The notes under the pieces: generated by a model
What the model saw: only the letters and a program-made list of their open reading frames with translations
Database searches by the model: none
What the model was told of the DNA's origin: nothing
NCBI GenBank assembly: GCA_040755715.1
Contig: JBFLXN010000105.1
Coordinates: 1-9,863 of the forward strand
Origin: JBFLXN01 sp040755715 [NCBI: Candidatus Edwardsbacteria bacterium]
GTDB taxonomy: Bacteria > Edwardsbacteria > AC1 > JBFLXN01
Direction of reading: 5' to 3'
DNA length: 9,863 nt
Shown here: piece after piece, positions 6,428 to 9,863 of the stretch
How the letters are laid out: every line of letters starts with the position of its first letter
How positions within the stretch are numbered: position 1 is the stretch's first letter
Translations under genes and position numbers: made by a program

Positions 6428-6530
6428 AACCACGAGATTTCACAAGATTTACACAAGATAAAAATTTAATTGAAAAAATTATTAAAAATATTTTTGTCTA
6501 ATCTATGAAAATCTGTGTAAATCTCTGGTT
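6428..6530. repeat. Imperfect inverted repeat of CACAGATTT-type words
   Basis: AACCACGAGATTT (6428-6440) pairs with AAATCTCTGGTT (6519-6530) with one bulge, and ACACAAGAT (6451-6459) with ATCTGTGT (6511-6518) with one bulge; the AT-rich centre is also loosely symmetrical. The word style matches the CACAGAA/TTCTGTG ends of the repeat at 5742-5916, which suggests a related degenerate family. I see no convincing sigma-70 promoter inside it. Confidence 0.55.
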
Positions 6531-6562
6531 AAATCGAACAGAACCTTTGTTTTAGGACAGTA

Positions 6563-6597
6563 GGGCAGGCGTCCTCGCCTGCCCGAGCGAAGCGAGG
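6563..6597 (+). promoter_or_regulatory. GC-rich hairpins overlapping the ribosome binding site of the next gene
   Basis: GGGCAGGCG (6563-6571) pairs with CGCCTGCCC (6576-6584) around TCCT. A competing stem, CCTCGC (6574-6579) with GCGAGG (6592-6597), uses part of the same sequence and would hide the first bases of the AGGTGA ribosome binding site (6595-6600) of the outer-membrane protein gene. The two folds exclude each other, so they could act as a translational switch. The block is strikingly GC-rich for its surroundings and may be a dispersed repeat. Confidence 0.5.
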
Positions 6598-6605
6598 TGA
6601 GAACA

Positions 6606-8153
6606 ATGAGAAAAAAAGAAAAGGTTCTAATCGTGGGGGTGTGGATAGTTTGGTCTCTGATTCTCTCTCTAAACGCCAAAGGAGAAGAATCTATTTCTAC
6701 CTTTCAAGGTTCCTGTCTTGGTTCTCTATCTTTTAGCGCACCAATGAATTCACTAAACTTAGAGGAATCAAAAGTAGGATTTGGTTGGGGGCTTAAAGGT
6801 GCCACTATTAACCCAGCCGCCTTAGGCAAAATCCACAGAGTAGAATTCTCCACCACTTACAATTTAGAGAAGAATTGGCAGGGGAGTCGACGATTTTTCC
6901 TTGATGAGAGAAAAACAAGACCGTTTGCCTTTCCTTCAAACTTCTCTCTAAGCCAGAGCGGTGGAATTCAATCATTTATCGCTGGCTTAAGAGCAGGAAG
7001 TCTAGTTCTCGCATTCGGCTACCTGGGGAACGAAGCCTTAAATCTTCATTTAACGTTAAATGGCGCCGGACAGCAGGCAATTTCTTATCATACTAATTAT
7101 TTCCTTACCTCAACTGAGGTTCCTGGCTTACCCTCTGAGGCAAAAATCCCAATCCAAGTCTTATTAGAAGGAAATCTTAATTACCGGGGAAGTGGTGCAC
7201 TGGACTTGAACCTTTCAAGAAGACCATTTTATTTAGCCTTAGCCGGCAGTAGAGGACCCTGGTCATTTGGAATTGCCTGTAAGCCTTTTATGATTGATGG
7301 CTCAATTGTTGCCAATCTAACAGTTGCCGGTCAAGGAGAGTTGGAGGGTAAAGTTACTTCTTTAAACGAGGATTGGAAAGTGAATCTGACCACTAAGGTG
7401 AGTACTGACCTTAATTCCCAGGAATTACTTCGTCTTCAGGGACAAGGGCAGATGAGTGCAAGTGGCTTCTCTTTGATGGCTGGAGCCTTACTGCGAACCG
7501 AAAGAGTTGGTCTGGGGATTTCCTTAGAAAAGGTTACACCGCTGAGCTTGTTCACTCAAGGAAGACTATCTTTTCGCTATCCCAATGACTTTCCCCAGAT
7601 TGAAACGATTTCTCCCACGGACATCTCAGTGGATACGGCGAACAGAAGAATTGAAGGCCAGACAGAGCTGAAATTAACTGAAATCTCCCTTGGTGAAGGA
7701 CAAATCAGGCAAGCCTTTATCTATGAAATCCCAGCCGGGCTTCTGCTGCGGGCTGGAGCCGGAGTGAAATTGTTCCCCTGTCTGTCTTTCGCCTTAGCCG
7801 CTGGAGGTTCTGTCGGACGGCAACAGAATGGTCTGGAACATCGCTTCTCCAGTTTTGAATTGGAAATGAAACCTTCTCGCTATTTCTCTATTCAGAGTGG
7901 ATTGAATTCTGACTGGCTGAACTATTCTTCAATGCCTCTACTCCCGACTGCCTATTTTAATAATGGAGTAATGATTGCCAGAGGAAAAGTAGCTTTTGTC
8001 TTCTGTCCTTTCTCTGGTTTAGAAGTTCAACTTGGTGCGGTTGGTGATAGCCGGACTGCTGCTGCCAGTTTCCTGGAAGGATTTTCTATGATGTCTTTTA
8101 GCGGAATCCGGCGGTTAGCGGTTTATACCGGTGGGATTTACCTCCACTTCTAA
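6606..8153 (+). CDS. Outer-membrane beta-barrel protein, FadL/OmpP1-like
   Basis: A 515-residue exported protein. Residues 1-24 form a signal peptide: basic RKKEK, hydrophobic VLIVGVWIVWSLILSL, and likely cleavage after LNA (24). The mature N-terminus carries GATINPAALGKI (65-76), resembling the NPAGLA/NPAALG turn of FadL-type transport barrels. The rest alternates polar and hydrophobic residues as beta strands do, with many Gly and Ser, and ends YTGGIYLHF, the terminal Phe recognised by the Bam machinery. No cytoplasmic domain or lipobox is seen. A FadL-like transporter of hydrophobic compounds is plausible; a general porin or secretion barrel cannot be excluded. ATG 6606 is chosen because AGGTGA stands 5 nt upstream; the GTG at 6597 lies within that site. 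Upstream elements suggest control by sigma-54 and c-di-GMP, if the transcript reads this far. Confidence 0.75.
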   Translation: MRKKEKVLIVGVWIVWSLILSLNAKGEESISTFQGSCLGSLSFSAPMNSLNLEESKVGFGWGLKGATINPAALGKIHRVEFSTTYNLEKNWQGSRRFFLDERKTRPFAFPSNFSLSQSGGIQSFIAGLRAGSLVLAFGYLGNEALNLHLTLNGAGQQAISYHTNYFLTSTEVPGLPSEAKIPIQVLLEGNLNYRGSGALDLNLSRRPFYLALAGSRGPWSFGIACKPFMIDGSIVANLTVAGQGELEGKVTSLNEDWKVNLTTKVSTDLNSQELLRLQGQGQMSASGFSLMAGALLRTERVGLGISLEKVTPLSLFTQGRLSFRYPNDFPQIETISPTDISVDTANRRIEGQTELKLTEISLGEGQIRQAFIYEIPAGLLLRAGAGVKLFPCLSFALAAGGSVGRQQNGLEHRFSSFELEMKPSRYFSIQSGLNSDWLNYSSMPLLPTAYFNNGVMIARGKVAFVFCPFSGLEVQLGAVGDSRTAAASFLEGFSMMSFSGIRRLAVYTGGIYLHF

Positions 8154-8163
8154 CCTGGGAGCT

Positions 8164-8244
8164 ATTTATCCCGCACTCCGCAAAGAAGATATAATGTTTT
8201 GAAATTAAAGAAGTTAACCTCACTTTACGGAGTGCGGGATAAAT
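8164..8244. repeat. 17-bp perfect inverted repeat between convergent genes
   Basis: ATTTATCCCGCACTCCG (8164-8180) and CGGAGTGCGGGATAAAT (8228-8244) are perfectly complementary with a 47-nt spacer. The right arm supplies the last codons of the oxidase gene (its final residues LSRTP and part of the preceding Asp codon), and the stop TAA lies just inside the loop. It may act as a two-way terminator for the converging genes, although the loop is long and there is no T run. It may equally be a dispersed repeat that reached into the gene end. Confidence 0.75.
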
Positions 8245-9625
8245 CAAAAATCTTACCTGGATTTAAAATATTATTAGGGTCAAATGCTTGTTTGATTCTT
8301 TTCATAAGTTCAATTTGTGTCAAATCAAGCCCGAGGCTCAAATAGGATTTCTTGGAAAGTCCGATGCCGTGTTCTCCGGAAATCACCCCTCCTAAATCAA
8401 TCACTTTTTGAAAGAGGTCACGGATTAAGCAGGGCAATCTTTCCTGCCATTCTTCTTGAGCCACCTCTCCCTTCAAAATATTTACATGCACATTGCCATC
8501 GCCTAAGTGCCCAAAAGAAATTATTTCTAATCCATATTTTTCTTCTAATTTTTTTAATTCACTCATCAGGTCAGAGATTTCTCTGCGTGGCACCACTACA
8601 TCTTCTCTCTCCCGAATTGGGCTTTTTGCTGTGATGGCTTCAGTCAGCATTCGGCGGGCTTCCCAGAGTCTTTCTTGAGATGGACGCTCTTCTGCCACTA
8701 AGATATCCATTGCTCCAAATTGCAAGGCAATTTCGCCCAGTCGTTCGTATTGAGTTTGTAATTCCTCTTTTGTTTCCCCATCTAATTCTATGAATAACTG
8801 CGCCTCCGCCTCACTGGCGGGAAGTTTTTTCTGTAAGAAATTCTCACAGGCTAAAACAGCTTTCTTTTCCATAAATTCCATAGTAGCGGGAATAATGCAT
8901 TGGTGAATGATTTTCACTACTGCTTTAGTCATTTCTGTCAAAGAATTGAAGGGAACTAATAGGTCTATCTTGCATCTTGGCAGGGGTAAGAGTCTCAAAG
9001 TGGCTTCGGTCACTACACCTAAAGTTCCTTCCGAACCAATGATTAGGGAAATCAAATCATAGCCAGTAACATTTTTGACTATCTTCCCACCCAGGTGGGA
9101 GATTTCGCCAGTGGGAAAGACCACTTCCAGTCCGCAGACATAGTTTTTAGTCACTCCATATTTGAAGGCTCTCGGTCCACCGGCACATTCGGCAATGTTC
9201 CCTCCGATGCTACAAGAATCAAGGCTGGCAGGGTCTGGCGGATAAAAGAGCCCTTGTTTTTCTACCTCCTTTCCCAATTCCCCGGTAATCACTCCTGGCT
9301 CAGTAATCACCATTAGATTTTCTAAATCAATTTCTTTAATTTTATTCATTCTTTCTAAGGAGAGGACTATTCCACCCTGGCAGGGCAATGCCCCCCCCGA
9401 AACACCCGTGCCGGCACCCCGTGGTGTTACCGGAATTTTTTGGTGATTAGCCAATTTCAGGATTTCCGAGACCTGGCTGGCATTCAGAGGCTTCACCACT
9501 ACATTGGCGAAGAATTTCAACCCGAAGGTTTCGTCATGAGAATAGGGCTCAAGTGCCTCTTCCCCAGTTACCACATTTTCTTCACCCACAATTTCTTTTA
9601 ATATGGGAATAATCGGTGCAACCAT
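8225..9625 (-). CDS. glcD: FAD-linked 2-hydroxyacid oxidase (glycolate/D-lactate dehydrogenase, GlcD family)
   Basis: A 466-residue soluble flavoprotein oxidising glycolate, D-lactate or a related 2-hydroxyacid to the 2-keto acid, passing electrons to an iron-sulfur partner or quinone. The N-terminal FAD-binding (PCMH) domain shows VVVKPLNASQVSEILKLAN (42-60), PRGAGTGVSGG (68-78), PPDPASLDSCSIGGNIAECAGG (129-150), KYGVTKNYVCGLEVV (155-169) and GSEGTLGVVTEATLRLLP (197-214). The C-terminal domain shows FGHLGDGNVH (371-380) and GGVISGEHGIGLSKK (412-426), with the expected His residues, then AFDPNNILNPGKIF (447-460). Substrate cannot be told from sequence. ATG 9625 gives the standard family start; an upstream TTG at 9673 abuts the transposase stop and would add 16 atypical residues. 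No clear ribosome binding site is visible. No GlcF-type partner lies in the window. A run of eight G codes for part of GVSGGA. Confidence 0.93.
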   Translation of the reverse strand: MVAPIIPILKEIVGEENVVTGEEALEPYSHDETFGLKFFANVVVKPLNASQVSEILKLANHQKIPVTPRGAGTGVSGGALPCQGGIVLSLERMNKIKEIDLENLMVITEPGVITGELGKEVEKQGLFYPPDPASLDSCSIGGNIAECAGGPRAFKYGVTKNYVCGLEVVFPTGEISHLGGKIVKNVTGYDLISLIIGSEGTLGVVTEATLRLLPLPRCKIDLLVPFNSLTEMTKAVVKIIHQCIIPATMEFMEKKAVLACENFLQKKLPASEAEAQLFIELDGETKEELQTQYERLGEIALQFGAMDILVAEERPSQERLWEARRMLTEAITAKSPIREREDVVVPRREISDLMSELKKLEEKYGLEIISFGHLGDGNVHVNILKGEVAQEEWQERLPCLIRDLFQKVIDLGGVISGEHGIGLSKKSYLSLGLDLTQIELMKRIKQAFDPNNILNPGKIFDLSRTP

Positions 9626-9651
9626 AATGGCTAAGCAGATGCAAACGGATG

Positions 9652-9668
9652 GAAGCAGATACTGCTTC
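9652..9668. promoter_or_regulatory. Palindrome and direct repeats between transposase and oxidase genes
   Basis: GAAGCAG-ATA-CTGCTTC is a perfect 7-bp inverted repeat with a 3-bp centre. The octamer AAGCAGAT occurs here (9653-9660) and again exactly 20 bp away (9633-9640), two helical turns. The site lies 27 bp upstream of the oxidase ATG and just after the transposase stop. It could be an operator for the oxidase gene, or the sub-terminal end of the insertion element. Confidence 0.45.
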
Positions 9669-9673
9669 GTCAA

Positions 9674-9863
9674 CTAATTATCGCTATCATGTTTCTGGTA
9701 ATTTCTATGAAAGAAATATTTATGTATAGCCTTCGTCATATTAGATGGCCAGCGAAAATTACTCCCTGCAATAACCTTCTTGTAAAGGTCACCAAACACT
9801 GGCTCAATAGGATTAAGCCAGGGGCTGTAGGTGGGCAAGGCCAAGACTTTGAGCACAGCCTTG
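9674..9863 (-). mobile_element. IS630-type transposase, C-terminal part (runs off the window)
   Basis: The frame is open to the window edge and ends at TAG (9674-9676), giving 62 visible residues. LPTYSPWLNPIEPVFGDLYKKV is the last DDE motif of IS630-family transposases (usual form LPPYSPxLNPIExxWxxLK); the Glu of NPIE is the third catalytic acid. The aromatic residue after it is Phe instead of the usual Trp. The N-terminal helix-turn-helix and the first two catalytic Asp residues lie outside the window, so completeness cannot be judged. The terminal repeat of the element should lie between here and about 9626, but I cannot identify it without the other end. Its transcription runs toward the oxidase gene and could drive it. 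Confidence 0.85.

Noticed and set aside
5933-6456. Minus-strand frames of about 60 codons across the repeat and riboswitch region
   Set aside because: They overlap the riboswitch and inverted repeats, show no family motif and have no plausible start signals.
6470-6503. TTGAAA ... TAATCT as a sigma-70 promoter for the outer-membrane protein gene
   Set aside because: The spacing is about 22 bp or more and the tract is simply AT-rich; not supportable.
9626-9673. TTG start for glcD at 9673
   Set aside because: It begins at the base after the transposase stop and adds residues (TKQYLLPSVCICLAI) not typical of the family; the ATG at 9625 gives the normal N-terminus.

Overview
The window looks like a chromosomal segment from an uncultured, diderm, moderately AT-rich bacterium. 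The diderm inference rests on a signal-peptide-bearing beta-barrel protein that ends in Phe. The filler between genes (AGAAAT/CACAGA-type repeats, paired CCCCGTTAGAA arms, GC hairpins followed by GAGCGAAGCGAG) resembles that of candidate-phylum genomes such as WOR-3 or Omnitrophota. That placement is an impression from style, not a computed assignment.

Layout. Positions 1-97 hold the probable tail of a very AT-rich gene. A same-strand block follows: purM (140-1171), a Mut7-C/zinc-ribbon protein (1227-1676), and a 1290-residue TPR solenoid (1682-5554). The last two are 5 nt apart and probably cotranscribed. About 1050 bp without a protein gene follows (5555-6605), and it is the most interesting part of the window. 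In order it carries a palindrome, a near-perfect sigma-54 promoter, a long AT-rich inverted repeat, a 17-bp inverted repeat built on CCCCGTTAGAA, a clear cyclic-di-GMP-I (GEMM) riboswitch aptamer, a large nested hairpin with a second CCCCGTTAGAA pair, a GAAA-loop hairpin, a strong intrinsic terminator, another inverted repeat, and a GC-rich hairpin touching the Shine-Dalgarno of the next gene. That gene (6606-8153) encodes a secreted outer-membrane beta-barrel protein. It converges on a GlcD-type FAD-linked oxidase on the minus strand (8225-9625). The window ends inside the 3' part of an IS630-type transposase gene (9674-9863, minus strand), directly upstream of the oxidase.

How they may work together. 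purM belongs to de novo purine synthesis and its partners here show no obvious link to it. The sigma-54 promoter, riboswitch and terminator are aligned in one direction. They suggest either a c-di-GMP-responsive leader of about 900 nt controlling the outer-membrane protein, or a free-standing structured RNA of about 700 nt that contains a c-di-GMP aptamer. The sequence alone cannot decide between these. The other notable point is the TPR protein: most of it is a strict 52-residue repeat, a 34-residue TPR plus one extra helix, rather than ordinary tandem TPRs.
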